Made by a program: the position numbers and the translations under genes
Notes under the pieces: generated by a model
The model's database searches: none
What the model was told of the DNA's origin: nothing
What the model saw: the letters and a program-made list of their open reading frames with translations, nothing else
In this document: positions 11,321 to 25,500 of the stretch, piece after piece
Layout: each line of letters begins with the position of its first letter
Numbering within the stretch: the first letter of the stretch is position 1
Origin: Anthonomus grandis grandis
Taxonomy: Eukaryota > Arthropoda > Insecta > Coleoptera > Curculionidae
Direction: 5' to 3'
DNA: 64,000 nucleotides
NCBI RefSeq assembly: GCF_022605725.1
Contig: NC_065561.1
Location: 20,808,256-20,872,255, forward strand

Positions 11321-11791
11321 TTACTTTATTTGATATTCTATTTTCACGGTAGAGTGCGGCCTACAAACAATTTTGGAAATTTGTCGCAACGATTCCATCT
11401 TTCCAATGTTGTATAATTAATTTGCATTCTACGACGCTTGTTTGTCCACGCTAACGCCCCATATGGTAAAAGAAGGACAAACAATTAATTAAACTCAATT
11501 AAAAATTACACAGGAGGGTTAAAAGTAACAGATGCTCTTAATACCAAGTGCTAACTATAAATAATATTAATGTTATTATAAAGTAAATATGATGTATGGG
11601 TTTCATTTTGACCATAACATTTTCTTATCTCTTGTACTTTTTTATGCTCAGCATGCGTTCTTTGCATATTTTTGCTCAACAAGATTTTATGCTGATCGCA
11701 GATATATATATAGTTGGAAATATTTTGCACGTTATTTGTACAGAATGTAAAAGAAACCTTAGGTGTACGAGTTTCATTTTGACTGACTGTA

Positions 11792-13224
11792 CCTTAAATA
11801 AAAACATTTTTGGAGCACATTTTGTAAGTAATAATTTATATCGTCCAGACATTTGAATATTTGAAAATTTATTCCAGGCGTTTGAAATTTTCTCCTGTTA
11901 TTTTAAGTCATTTGTATGTGATGTATGCTGCTTTGCAGGCATATTTCTTAAGATTTTTAAAAGCAAATTCAATTATCTTTTGATAAATTTCAATTTTATT
12001 CCAGGCATTTAAAGCCTAGTCTCATTTTCCCCACTTAACCAGTTTTTCAAAAAAAAACGTCTAAGCATCATATACAGGCCTGGGAAACTATGAACTGAAG
12101 TGCATAAATCTATTCTTCCACTATTTTTCATCCATGATCTCGTTGTTCACAGTGTTGTTGTTGATTATCTCTTATATTGACAACTTTTGCTAGTTTTTCA
12201 CAACTTGAGTGGTAACGGGAAAGGCAAATATCACTATCATAGGATATACTACTTTTTGTTTTGCAGGCATAACCTACAACATTTCAACTGCCTGTATCTA
12301 TGTGAAAATATTGCTCTCAATCATTGTTTTTCACTCACTTCTAAAACTGGTATTGTACCAACCTGAATCGTGTATATTAAAAGTTTAATTTTTTTTCGTG
12401 TTTCAGTATGAATTTATCAAAAGCGAATAAGTAATCGTATGCCTCCTTTTACTTTAAAAAGGGCAATTTTAACCCAAAAAAGGTCAAATTTAGCCAGAAC
12501 ATCTATCTTTCTAAAAATTTACTTTAATTCAAATCGATCGAGTTAAGAAACCCACTTATCTAACGTACAAACTTAATTAGATAAGGAATATACCAAAGAC
12601 TGCTTCTATTAGAAAAAAAAAAGTTCCAACCAATAAAATTCGGCTTTGCGAGACCCCCACTTTTAAAAAATAATTTAATATACATAGTGTACAATATTAT
12701 TATTACTATTATTAACCAGTTTTTACTAATAGGCATATTATAATACTGTTAATATTAAGAATTTTGCAAACTAGTTTTCTATGCTTAATTTTAAAACAAA
12801 ATTTAAATTAATTCTCGATTTTTAACAAATGACATTCCTATGAAATTAAGAGCCAGCCAACGTCAATTTCTTTTCACCAAGACAATATTTTTACTGTACT
12901 GTACTCACACACGCTGATTATACAATAAAACGGCTCTTTAGTGTAACGTAGAATTATTTATTTGAAGCTCTAATTGGCAAACAAAGGCCCCCTGATGTAA
13001 TATTATCGTACTAAAGCGGATGAAATTTTATTTTTCCTATTAATTGATGTTGTTGTATAAAGATAAGGTGATATAACCAATGGGGGGTGAAGTTTGCCTC
13101 GCTCTATAGTGTAGTTTTTAAGGCGTTATATGGCCTAGTTTGGATACAAAAGCGTTTAGTAGATGTATATATACTGGATAATATTAGAAATATATAACGT
13201 TTTAAATAAGCCTCTTTTTAGTAC
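11792..13224. other. Intergenic DNA between AMPK gamma and myosin VII
   Basis: No gene recognised. A few CCTGGAA-type motifs on the - strand, such as TTCCAGGCGTTTG near 11875 and others near 12000. The rest is AT-rich. Confidence 0.5.
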
Positions 13225-13234
13225 TTTATTTATT
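13225..13234 (-). promoter_or_regulatory. Myosin VII poly(A) signal
   Basis: On the - strand, overlapping AATAAATAAA lies about 100 bases past the myosin stop codon, at a normal distance for a short 3' UTR. Confidence 0.6.
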
Positions 13235-13331
13235 CCCAATGTTCGAGTCTGGGTCAAACAAATGCTCGCTCTATTTTTCTTTTTTAATTTATTAAATGAC
13301 AAACATCCCTTACCAATCGCACAAAATGAAA

Positions 13332-13547
13332 TTAATCCTCAACATCATCATACACGTTCCTATTTTGATGTAAATCTTGTTTAATATATTTAATGTACGA
13401 GGTGATGAGGTCGTGGATCTTGTACCCCTGGGAGGTTTCGCACAGCAACTTGATTTTGTTCATCACGTTTCCTATGGTCACTTGGAAATAGTTGCTACCT
13501 GCGCCCCAGTTGGTCAACTCTGAGTATTCGTGTACTGCCAAGATTTC
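13332..13547 (-). CDS. Myosin VII terminal exon: FERM2 end and stop
   Basis: EILAVHEYSELTNWGAGSNY, FQVTIGNVMNKIKLLCETSQ and GYKIHDLITSYIKYIKQ, then a short polar tail and TAA (13334-13332). Confidence 0.96.
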   Translation of the reverse strand, partial: EILAVHEYSELTNWGAGSNYFQVTIGNVMNKIKLLCETSQGYKIHDLITSYIKYIKQDLHQNRNVYDDVED

Positions 13548-16500
13548 CTAAAATAAGACAAAACACTCAGAGATCGATACTAAGTGAAACTCTGTTGAAT
13601 AAAGTGGACGTTTCGGTTTATATATTGTTTTCTTTGCTGAAGTTTCACGTCGAGGGTCGAGTCAAGGTCACTTCGAAGGTCGAGTCTCGAGGAACGTTTG
13701 AAACACGTCGAGGGTCAAATTAAGGTCGAGTCAAGGTCACTTCAAAGGACAAGTCGAAGATCAAATCACGTCAAAGGACAAGTGAACCTCACGTCAAGGA
13801 TATATCGGGGGTCGAGTCAAGGTCACTTCGAAGGACAAGTCGAAGATCACGTCTCGTCGAACGTCAAGTCCAAGTGATTTAGATCAAGTCAAAGTTACGT
13901 CGAAGGTCAAGTTTCGTCGAAGATCAAGTTAAAGTCAAGTCGAAGGTTGAGTCAAGATCACGTCAAAGGACAAGTGGACGTCACGTTGAAGGTCGCGTCG
14001 AAAAACAAGTCAAGGTTGCATCGAAGATCAAGGTCGAGACTTTATCATCGACTTGCCCTTTACTTGTCTTTGACTTGACCTTGGACGTGATCTGTGACTG
14101 ACTGACTTGTCCTTCGACGTGACCTTGCACTTAAGTTTCGATGTGACTTGAACTTGATCTTCGACGTGACTTTGACTTGCCCTTCGACGTAACCTTAATT
14201 TAACCCTCGACGTGACGTTCGACGAGACCTGATCTTCGCCGTGACTTTCACTTGTCCCTCGAAGTGACCTTGACTCGACCTTCGACGTGACCCTCGACAT
14301 GTTTCAGACTTAACGTTCCTCGAGACTTGTCCTTCGACGTGATCTTGACTTGACCCTCGACGTGACTTGATCTTCGACTTTACCTTCAACGTGACTCGAA
14401 CATGACGTTCGACGAGACTTGATCTTTATCTTGAAGGTCAAGTTAAGGTCACCTCCAAGGATAAGATAAGGTGAAGTCTCGTCGAAGAACAAGTTAAAGA
14501 TCAAGGCTCGTCGAACGTCTAGTCCGAGTCACGTCGAAGGTCACGTGAAAAGTCAAGTCAAAGATCAAATGCAGGTCAAATCGAAGGTTAAGTCAAGGTC
14601 TTTTCGAAGGACCAGTGAGATCACGTCAAAGATCAAGTCTCGTCGAATGTCAATTCCGAGGTCAAATCAAGGTTTCGTCGAAGGACAAGTCAAGGTCAGG
14701 TCAAAGATCAAGTCTCGTCGAACATCAAGTCCGAGTCGCGTCAAGGTCGAGACTTTATCTTCGACGGGACCTTGACTCGACCTTCGACGTGACCTTGATT
14801 TGACCCTCGACGTGTTTCAGACTTAACGTTCCTCGAGACTTGTCCTTCGACGTGACCTTGAATTGTCCTTCGACATGACCGTCATCAACGTGACCTTGAC
14901 TCTCTCTTTCGTGCATGTCCCTGTCTCTTTGGTCTCATGGATACCCCTAAAGTGTACCTGGATATCCTTAATATATGTACGTTCAACATCATCCTTTGTG
15001 GATATTTCGGATTCCAACAAGACACCCTGCGAGATGGATCACCTGTGTGTGATACACCAAGACACACACAACTACGAAAAAATATCTTTAACTGCCTGTA
15101 AATGCTTGGCAATGACTGCAAAACATGAAGCGAGCAGTAGTACCACCTTTTAGTAGGAATTATCAACTAGGAAAGACTCGGGACACAGGCAGAAAATTGG
15201 CGAATGCTCCGGAACAGTGATCCACCTAAAGTAGACCAAGCTCTTATTGCTAGAGGTCTTAATATTGGCGCGACTTTTAAATTGAAATAAATACAGTGTA
15301 AATTTTCTGGTATAGTCTGGTCTCCAAATGTAATAAATCAGTTGACTATTTTTGTGCACCATTCACTCTAATACTAGCGAAATTTTAAAAAAGACATATA
15401 ACTAATATTCAAGTAAATAAAAATAAAACTTGCCTTGGTTTGCGGATGAATAACGTTCAGTCCCTTTATGTTGATGGCGATCAACACGATTTCCGGATAC
15501 GAAGGTTCTGTCGTCTGCTTAACTTCGAAGAACGTCGACCCGAACGTGGGCCAGCTACTTATCGACTTGAGAAACTCGATTTTAGCCCATCCCGATCCGA
15601 AACTCGCTTTTTTATACTCCGCCAATATGAACTTCTTCCACTCCGATGAACTGTAGGCCCTCACTAAATCTTGAGGGATTAAGTCTTTATAGTTGTTCTG
15701 TACCACCTAAAATGCATTTCTCATTTGTTTGATCGCAGTTTTATGTTCGCTTACAGTTTGAACTTCGCGTGCATCGTTGTCGTATCGGGCTCTTAAAATT
15801 AAACCGGCTAATTTAACGGCATCCAGTTTGGTGCATTTATGGTAACCCTTAAGGTACTTGGGCAACTCCTGATGGTAATGGAATATTTGGTCTGCATTCG
15901 GGCACTTTCCCGGTTCGGTTTTAACCCAAAGTTTCTTTAAAAAGTGTACTTGATACTGCATCGACGTAAAGCCTGTAAGATATATACATTGTGCATATTT
16001 GACAGCAGTAGATACACAGTAATTTGCACTTAGTTTACTATAAATACAAAATGACTTACTTTCTCCTAAAGGTCTGACGCTTCTCATCCAGTTTTTAAGC
16101 TCTCCTAAGAAATCGTAGAATAAGTAATCTTCAGGAATGGAAAATAGTTTATCGGAAACTCCCACGAACAAACTAAACCCGTCGGTGTAACGTAGATCCA
16201 ACTTAGCCGCAATGTTTTTACATAAATCTAATCCTCTAGTGGTGGAGTCTACTTGGAACGACTCGTCCGTGTCATCGGGGAAGTAGATCTTATGGTAGAT
16301 CTGCATGGTTCTACTTTGGATCGCCTCTACTTCTAGGGAGTACGGCGGGTACTTTCTCGGACCGATTTTCTGAGTTCTCTGCAAGTGAAACAAAGATGAA
16401 ATTTAAGTCTACTGTCTTATTGTTAGGGATCTACCAAAAGACGTCTACACTTTTCATTATTATTGCAGTTTTAATGATGTCAGAATAAAACACCCTGATA

Positions 16501-19500
16501 GCACACACATGACCGATAAAGATGAGAAATTCAAACAAACAGATCAAAAATGCAAAGGAGCAGTGAAATCGAAGAGCTGCAAGCACTTCGTTTATTACTT
16601 CGTATTCCAGGTTATTACTAAAACTAACCAAGAATTTATTCCAGGCATTTGAGGCTGTTTCTAGTATACAAATTATTTCTATGCAATTGAGGATATTGAG
16701 GTTATTATTTTTGAAAACAACTGAGGATGCCTGAAATAATTTTTAATTGTTAAAGGCATTGCATCATCAGAAAGGTCCATAATTTATGCACTTTCAGGCT
16801 AGATTAATCGATTTTAGCTCAGAAAGGTCCACTGAAAGGGGAATTCTTCCAAGAATCCTTTATTAACTACCTGAAAGTTTCTTCTAGATTTTGCTTACTT
16901 GAGATGCCTGGAATGAGTCATATATAATAACTTCAACTTCCTGGAAGAAATTAGACATTACCTCAAGTGCCTGAAGATGGAAAAATGACATTTTAATAGA
17001 AACCATTTTTTTGTGGATCCAATACGTGCTCATCCACCTATAAACGAACCATTTACTTCTTTTTATATAAGCATGCTTCATAAATGAAATAGTTCCTTAA
17101 AAAACGCCTTTTTTTAGTAATCTTAGTAAAAACCCCATTTAAGTTAACCTCCTAAAGTTTCCCTTATGAAAAGGGGAATTTAGTGCATAGTTTCTGTTCT
17201 GGAATAACAAATTTTCTATTCAAGGCTTATTTTTTTATTACTGAATTGATCTATATTGAATAAGAGTACCTCCATAAAACACACTAAAAGAACAAGAAAA
17301 ATATTATAAATAGCTTGAGAGTTATAAGGCATAATTAGTGAAACATAACAGGTTTTTAGCTTCAACAGGTGGATTGTACTCAATATAAAATACTTGAAAT
17401 GCGTCTAGAATTTAGTGTAAAAATATTAATAAATAGAGAAGTTATATAATGACATCTCTGTATTTGTTTGGACCAATTTTGGCGCCCAACAAAATGTATA
17501 GGTTAATTCTCGAAGATATCTGGAATATCATAAAACAGCAGTTTTTGATTTAAAATAGCATCAAAGGAGTCAGAAAGCACTGGAAAGACTAGAGGGAATT
17601 TAAACGCGGATTTTCTTGGTTTGGAGAGGTGCTTTATGCGGAATACTTTGAAGTCGTTCAAAATTTTGCACAAAAATATTAAGAAACTTTAACTGGTTTA
17701 GATAAACCAGATTTTCTTCAAAATTCTCTCTTTATATGTGTCTAAAATACTCTGACAACTCTTCCAGGCACTTGACTCATTCGGAGTATCTGGAATATTC
17801 TTCGTAGTATTCTAATAGTTCTTCCAGGAAATTCAGCCTCTTGAAGTGCCTGGAATAATTTTTTAATTACCCTAACAGCAGTTCTAGGCAATTAAGCTAC
17901 TTGAGAGTGTCGGGAATACAGTTCTAAGTACTCTAACGGTTCTTCCAGGCAATTGAGCCCCTCGAAATGCCTGGAATACACTTCTAAGTACTCTAACGGT
18001 TCTTCCAGGAAATTCAGCCTCTTGGAGTGCCTGAAATAATTTTTTAATTACCCTAACAGCAGTTGCAGGCAATTAAGCTACTTGAGAGTGTTGTGAATAC
18101 ACTTCTAAGTACTTTAACGGTTCTTCCATGCAATTGAGCCCCTCGAAATGCCTGGAATATTCTACTAAGTACTCTAATGTTTCTTCCAGGAAATTCAGCC
18201 TCTTGGAGTGCCTGGAATAATTTTTTCATTATTCTAACAGCAGTTCTAGGCAATTAAGATACTTGAGAGTGTCGGGAATACACTTCTAAGTACTTTAACG
18301 GTTCTTCCATGCAATTGAGCAACTCGAAATGCCTGGAATATTCTACTAAGTACTCTAATGTTTCTTCCAGGAAATTCAGCCTCTTGGAGTGCCTGGAATA
18401 ATTTTTTAATTACCCTAACAGCAGTTCTAGGCAATTAAGATACTTGAGAGTGTTGGGAATACACTTTTAAGTACTCTAATGGTTCTTCCAGGCAATTGAG
18501 CCCCTCGAAATGCCTTGAATATTCTTCTAAGTACTCTAATGGTTCTCCCAGGAAATTCAGCCTCTTGGAGTGCCTGGAATAATTTTTTAATTACCCTAAC
18601 AGCAGTTCTAGGCAATTAAGCTACTTGAAAGTGTTGGGAATACACTTCTAAGTACTGTAACGGTTCTTCCAGGCAATTGAGCCCTTCGAAATGCCTGGAA
18701 TATTGTTCTAAGTACTCTAATGATTCTTCCAGGCAATTGAGCCCCTCGAAATGCCTGGAATATTCTTCTAAGTACTCTAATGGTTCTTTCAGGAAATTCA
18801 GCCTCTTGGAGTGCCTGGAATAGTTTTTTATTTACCCTAACAGCAGTTCTAGACAATTAAGCTACTTGAGAGTGTTAGGAATACAGTTCTAAGTACTCTA
18901 ACGGTTCTTCCAGGCAATTGAGCCCCTCGAAATGCCTGGAATACACTTCTAAGTACTCTAATGGTTCTTCCAGGAAACGCAGCCTCTTGGAGTGCCTGGA
19001 ATAATTTTTTATTTACCCTAACAGCAGTTCCAGGCAATTAAGCTACTTGAGAGTGTTGGGAATACACTTCTAATTACTTTAACGGTTCTTCCATGCAATT
19101 GAGCCCCTCGAAATGCCTGGAATATTCTTCTAAGTTCTCTAATGTTTCTTCCAGGAAATTCAGCCTCCTGGAGTGCCTGGAATAATTTTTTATTTATCCT
19201 AGCAGCAGTTCTAGGCAATGTAGCTACTTGAGAGTGTCGGGAATACACTTCTAAGTACTCTAATGGTTCTTCCAGGAAATTCAGCCTCTTGGAGTGCCTG
19301 GAATAATTTTTTAATTACCCTAACAGCAGTTCTAGGCAATTAAGATACTTGAGAGTGTTGGGAATACACTTCTAAGTACTCTAATGGTTCTTCCAGGAAA
19401 CGCAGCCTCTTGGAGTGCCTGGAATAATTTTTTATTTACCCTAACAGCAGTTCTAGGCAATTAAGCTACTTAAGAGTGTTGGGAATACAGTTCTAAGTAC

Positions 19501-22500
19501 TCTAATGGTTCTTTCAGGAAATTGAGCCCCTCGAAATGCCTGGAACACTCTTCTAAGTACTTTGACGGTTCTTACTTTTAATAAGAAAAGTGATGACGAA
19601 ATTACAACATAAGGACAGAAGACTACACGAAAACATTAAAGAGCCGCATGTTTTTCTGATATAAAATAGAAATAGACCCTGAAAAAGTAAGAATAAGAGA
19701 ACAGAATAATGCCTTAAAAAGAGAGTAACCTTACAATCCTCACCATAGCAATAAATAAACCGCCTGGGGAAAAATATAAATGTCATTTAATTTTTTGTAC
19801 GGTTTTCTGCACCTTAATCTGTTTAATACAATTTCCTTTAACGACATTACAGTCTCGTGTGTGTTGTTATTTTATTGAAGAGATGTTTCCTTATCGTTAT
19901 AATAGTTTCCTGAAATTATTTATTAAAGGACTCACCTGTAATCTTTGCAAGCAAGGACTCACAAACGGATGAACCCTGGACCTTAAGAACTTCTTGGTCT
20001 CCTCCAATAAAGCGATCGAAGGGACAAACAGGCCAGTGATCAAATACATCAGTTCCCAACCTTTTTCCTCGCTTTGGGACATTCTGCAACGCAAACAATA
20101 CAGTTTGTCATGACATTTTTAACGAAAAATAGTTTATTTTAGTATCTTAGCATAGTATTTCTTGATTGAACAATGGGCCTCATAGAATCGAAGCCATTCA
20201 GTTACTTTCACACAAGAATGCTAAATTCTATTTAAGCCCGAACGTAAATAAAAGTATTGTTTACTTGATAGATTTTAACTGCTTCCTCCACTAGATAGAC
20301 ACTATTAATACATTAATATAGAAGTAGGGAGCAAATGTACTAAAAACTATGAGCAGGCAGGTACAACATGTTCTATTTACTAGATACTAAGGAAAGAAAA
20401 CAGAAATTACAGAACCACCTACTGAAAATCAAAGAGTGATTTTTTAATATATTTTTAAAAACCGGAATAGACATAGAAATGTAGTTATGAATTAAAGTAT
20501 TAAATGATTTTTTAAAGAGTGCTTTGTGATACTTGGTTATTGTTCAAGTATGTATCTCTTTTTTTCATAGATTAAAACTATGGATATCCCTTCTAAATCA
20601 CAATTTTTCGTTAAGATAACAAGGCGTTTCAAGTTTTATAATTTTAAAACCTAAACAATATAAACAAATTTGTGCCGATTATCATATTTAGCCAATAAGA
20701 TCTTCGAAGATACGTTGTAATTCTAGTTTTCCTATTTGGATCATAAATAAGTCTGATCCTTGAATTTTGCACTTTTTATACTCTGATCAAAACTATTTAG
20801 GCATGAATGGTAAACACTGTTACAATGGTTGAAATTTAGAAAGTTTTAGATTCGAGTAGGCCATATTTACCTGTTGAATGTAAGTTGCCTGATAATCTGA
20901 CAATAAACCTCGTCCTTGAGCATTTCGATCTTCAAAGGCCCCCGGAATATTTGGTCAGTATACTCGTTTGAACAGACCGGTTTCGGTGCCTTAATATCTC
21001 CCATATACTTTAATATTGCTGCAAAAATCTCCTCTTTTACACCAAAATGATTCAAACCAATCATATATTACCTAAAAATATCTTGCAAGCCTCAACGCAA
21101 GCTTCTTCATTACTCAGTAGTTTCTTTAGTAAAGGCTGCCCGAGCGGTTCGTTAGTGTACTTCCATAATTCTTCTTTGGAATCTCGTCTCGCCATGGCAC
21201 GACCTCCGCTTCCATAGGCCACTTTGCCGCTACGGAAATGGTCTTTGGCGTAGTGCGATAAGGTGTATTGCCGCATCCGTTCCAGGGTCGTTTGCGTTGC
21301 CGGAGTGATTTCTTGAATGGGATGTTGTTTATCTGCAAGTGGTGACACCGAATTTCTATTCAGTTAATTGCTTCGAGATAAAACGAAATGAAATATACTA
21401 CTTCGACAAGATATAAATTCAGGAGTTGTATGTGATTGTCCATAAGATTTCATTCAAGCTAATAATGACATATTATATTGCATTTAAACATCCAGAGCAA
21501 AGTCTTTAATTAATTAGATGTTTTTTGTAATGAGCTTAATTTTTTTGATAGAACATTGGCTATTTAGGGTATGATATGGTACGATATCAAATTATATCTA
21601 ATTACTGCAAGCAATTTTTGAGAAAATATTAGTGCGTCAGTCGAGGATCATTTTCAATGGTTGTCTCAGTTGTGTTCAATAATTGTTGCATTATATATCA
21701 TAGTAGTAATATTAAATAAATTAAGTTTAATTATATCATAGTCACTAGGCAAATATAAACACTTAATTCTGATAGGAGAGATTAACTGTTTGTTGACTAA
21801 CTCTTGTCAATTAAAGAACCGTTAGCTTATTCGATATATTTCAGCCTTTGGTCTGGATTTTCATAGTATTTTACGTATCTAATCGTGAGAGTAATGAAAG
21901 CCCCGATAATAGATCTCGCAAGTGGAAATTAATGATTTTAAATTTTATTTTAAAAAAGGTATTGTTTTAAATCCTTATGAAACTAATAACAGTTATTCTG
22001 TTTGATTAATTTATGATATATTTTATTTTGTGTGTTTTTGCAATGACTCAAAAAACATATAAAAGGTACTAGGTAAATATAAAATAAAAAGCAAAATTGA
22101 GTTTTCTGCTGAAGTCCTAGTAAACTTGGGCAAATTAAAATTTTTGAATTGGTCAAGAAAGCCAGCGAATTATTTTAAGAAAGTTGTTAGAAAAAATAAA
22201 CAAAATTTTTATGAAAAAATTCCATTATTATTATATATAATGATTTGCAATATGCCCATTTAGTAAAAAACAAATTAACAAAAATTATAGTGTCCCACAA
22301 CTAAACATAAAAAAATACTTTTTATTTTAGGCCTATAGGTTTAGATGAGCTCTCTTTAATTAACAATGGTTTAAGAAGTGCATTTTTTTAAGTATTTAAA
22401 AACGATGATCCTAATAGTATTGAACATGACACGTTTATTTGAAAAACTTACGTACCATCGAATAGTAGGTATGATTTCTTGATAAATATAATGTTCTACA

Positions 22501-25500
22501 ATTTCGGTAAAAATATGTCCATCGAAACAACTTCTCTTAAATGAATTCAATATGTCTGGGAAAATATTGATAGAAATTTAAATGTAGTGAATTTTCTGTT
22601 TGAACTATTCCAAGCTTTTAAAACGATTAATCCCGTTTTTATTAATCATGAATTACAGAAAATACAGTAGACTAGATGTATCATTCATGACAGATAAATC
22701 ATTAGTGGTACAAGTGGGTGATGATTTCTCAAGGGAGTATAATTGCGAACTTCACAGGATGGTACTTTGGAGCCGTTGCTTTTCATAAGTCCATAAAAAC
22801 TGCTATTCCAGTGATTTTTTTAATGGGATGTTGTTTGTCTGTAAATAGTTAATGGCATTTTATTTATTTAATACAACAAGTGATCAAGTCTGTCTGTTAA
22901 TCAATTCAGCAATTGCTTGTATTATGATGTATAAGTTTGATTCTGGCGATGGATGCGGGATAAACCCATGTTGTAAACATGGGTTTAACAAAAGAGACAT
23001 AGTTAACATATTATACAGTGACCGCCTAAAGTTCCGCATAAAAAAAAGATATGACGTCATCGGTAATTTTTTTTAAATTGAATGCTATATTTTTTATTGC
23101 ATTTATGAAATATAGGCGAAATTCCAAGCAAGTTTCGTATAACACACCTTATCTCAAAACTCAACTGTTTCAGAAATATTTACATTTAACCAACAAGAAA
23201 GCAAGTAAGTACGTCTATTTACAAATTAAGATAAAATGGAGGATAAGATGTTATAAACTGTGAAAAGTCTTATTAATGTATCAAGTATTCAAACTGATCC
23301 CCATTTACTTCTTGGCAGAAAGCAAGACGGTTTACAAACTCATGTAAAACACTATAAATTATTTCGGGTGATATACGTCTAATTTCATATCTAATTCTAT
23401 TTTTTAAATCTTCTACGTTGTTTGGCTTCTCAATATAAACTTTACTTTGCAGGTACCCCCATAGAAAATAGTCGTAGGGATTTAGGTCTGGTGACCTGGC
23501 CGGCCAGCATATTGGTAAATGACGGACGCGTCCGCTGAAAGATGTACCCCCGAACTAAATTTGTATGTAACAGACGAGTCCGCCCTACGCGTCTGCTGTT
23601 TATCAGGCATTTTACTATATTTTATATAATATTTTATTATATTTTTGAAGATTTGCAATGGTGTAAAATTTTAGAGTAAGAAAGTTTTTATCTTAAAATT
23701 TCTATTGATTTAGGCAAAAAAACCATTTTCAAACATTACGTATATTTACTTTAATAGGTAGTAGTATAGCAAAAAATATAAGTAATAACATAAAGTTTAT
23801 TAGGTAATAAAAATATATATGAGATATTGTTCAAAATCTAACATTTACATAACCTAAAAGTATATCTATTTTTTAAATTTATTTGCGCCTAGTGCAATAT
23901 TTTGACTAACGCAGAGTTCCAATGAATGAGGTGCTTTTTGCCGTTTTTTGACATCAGCTGGTAACTTCCCCGACTTAGCTTTTTTGCTGCCACATGAAAC
24001 TCTTCTACGTCCCACCGAGGTTGGTTGTATAGGAATATTTTTCCCCTGCGGCGACATTTATTGGTGTTTCCTTTTACGTTGCTTTTTCTTGCAATTCCTT
24101 TATATTTAAAGGCTGTATGAAGACCAGACAGAATAGATGTATTGTAAGAGGCAAATTTTTTAATATTACTCAAATATGTTTCTATGGCTAAGCAGAAATT
24201 TTCAGGGTTTTCCTCAATATTTTTCATAATAAAATTATAGTCCACTTTGTTTTCACAATTTCGGTCGAATAAATATTGCTTTTTTCAATACATGTATCAG
24301 ACTCCAATAGTTCTCACTGTTTTAAACTATGTTCTTCCTTACGAATTTCTATACTCACAATTTCATCTTTTTCTTTTTATAGAGGAAAGAAAATATCTTT
24401 ATTCGTTTCTTTTCCTGTTGCGACTTTATATAGTTGTAATTTAGTGGCATAGGAAAGTGTATTTATTGCGCTTAAAAATTTGTATTTCTCCAAAATGGCA
24501 CTCTGATGTTTGCAATGTTTACCATTAAAACCAATTGGGTATGTACACATACAAGTTTGAAGATCTACAAAATAAGTTACATTATTATTATTTTTGCTTG
24601 TCACGGAAAATTCCAACGAATCCATGCTAATAGGCTCAACAACCATTGCACCATCAGTCACTCTAGGTAAATACCTAGTAGCAACCGTTTTTGAAACTCT
24701 ATTAAAGAGCAAATCCAATATACGCTGCCGGTAATAATTTTCAAAACTTATAATAATATAGTCACTTAATCGAGTTAAGTTAAATGCCTTGGCTCTCTCT
24801 CAAGGAATGTCTTTTAACAACCTAAACATGATCTCAGTGTAATTGTTTGTATCACTTCCCCTTAACTTTAACTCTCTTCTATATAACAAGCACCAAGTTT
24901 CTTGACGAGTCAGCAGGTTACTTATATACCTCTTAAGATTTTCATGGCCGCAATTTTCAAAAAACAAATGTTTTGCATCATTTAGCTCATTTTCTGTTTT
25001 AGAGTGTAAAATATTCTTATATAATTTATAATACTGTGGCGCTAAATCCTGTGGTACCCCATTATTTGCCATTAAAATCCATCTCCAAACTGCTTTTTTT
25101 ACATGAAATATACACAATATTAGTTTGGCTTCTGGCCAGTGTTTCTTTAGCATTCCTTTCACCTAAATCGTCATCTGTCAAGATAACTGTCGGACGAATT
25201 TTTAAAGGCATTATGTCAAGCAGTCCTTTAACTGCTACATCAAATAAGTCCATTTTTTGACAATTAGCTAAAACGCATCCAACTGGTCCGGCCGCACTTT
25301 GTATCACAAAAAAATATATTTTGTGATCATAAACATCGCAATTACCGGATGCATCAACAAACATTACCTCATTTGTTTGTGGTATCTCTATCGCACGTTG
25401 CATAAGAGGTGTACAAATAGCTACAACATAATTATCTTGTAGGGTTATTATTTTCTGACATAGTCCAGTTTTGTCTTTATGACAAGACAACATGTCCTCT

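Larger units (their letters stand above)
10179..11398 (-). pseudogene. Tc1-like DD34E transposase, disrupted
   Basis: The 5' part (11398-11331) encodes MESLRQISKIVCRPHSTV, a Tc1 helix-turn-helix. After the 289 bp insertion the frame resumes near 11028 with VRISPRKMFNSYDERWIL and runs through FTDESKF (first Asp). It is frameshifted near 10476 and continues FYQDNDPKHKAQ (second Asp) to SPDINVIENLW (Glu). I count 34 residues between the second Asp and the Glu, so DD34E. The apparent N-terminus MDDTF belongs to the inserted element, not the transposase. The gene is dead from the insertion plus frameshifts. Confidence 0.85.
9909..11791 (-). mobile_element. Tc1-like transposon with IR/DR-type ends
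   Basis: Outer inverted repeats share GTCAGTCAAAATGAAACTCG (left from about 9912, right ending about 11789). TA follows the right end. Inner copies of AAAATGAAAC plus flanking bases lie at 10114-10132 on the left and 11599-11615 on the right. Paired direct repeats inside each inverted end are the IR/DR structure of some Tc1 elements. The transposase runs on the - strand and is interrupted by a Penelope-like insertion at 11032-11320. Confidence 0.85.

Noticed and set aside
14028..14803. Ser/Lys/Arg-rich reading frames on both strands
   Set aside because: Translation of the orientation-flipping short-repeat array; composition follows the repeat and changes strand with it.
17884..19248. Seven near-identical 62-82 residue reading frames on the - strand, looking like a repeat-protein gene
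   Set aside because: They come from the 181 bp satellite. 181 is not a multiple of three, so the frame shifts every unit, and no splice sites or conserved domain are present.
22815..22850. Resemblance of 'aatgggatgttgtttgtctg' to the start of the myosin exon at 21332
   Set aside because: Only about 20-25 matching bases, no continuation of the exon, and a degraded splice site; chance or a tiny duplication cannot be told apart.
22600..23263. Three + strand reading frames of 60-75 codons
   Set aside because: The last overlaps the DD41D left TIR; the others show no conserved motif, splice context or codon bias.
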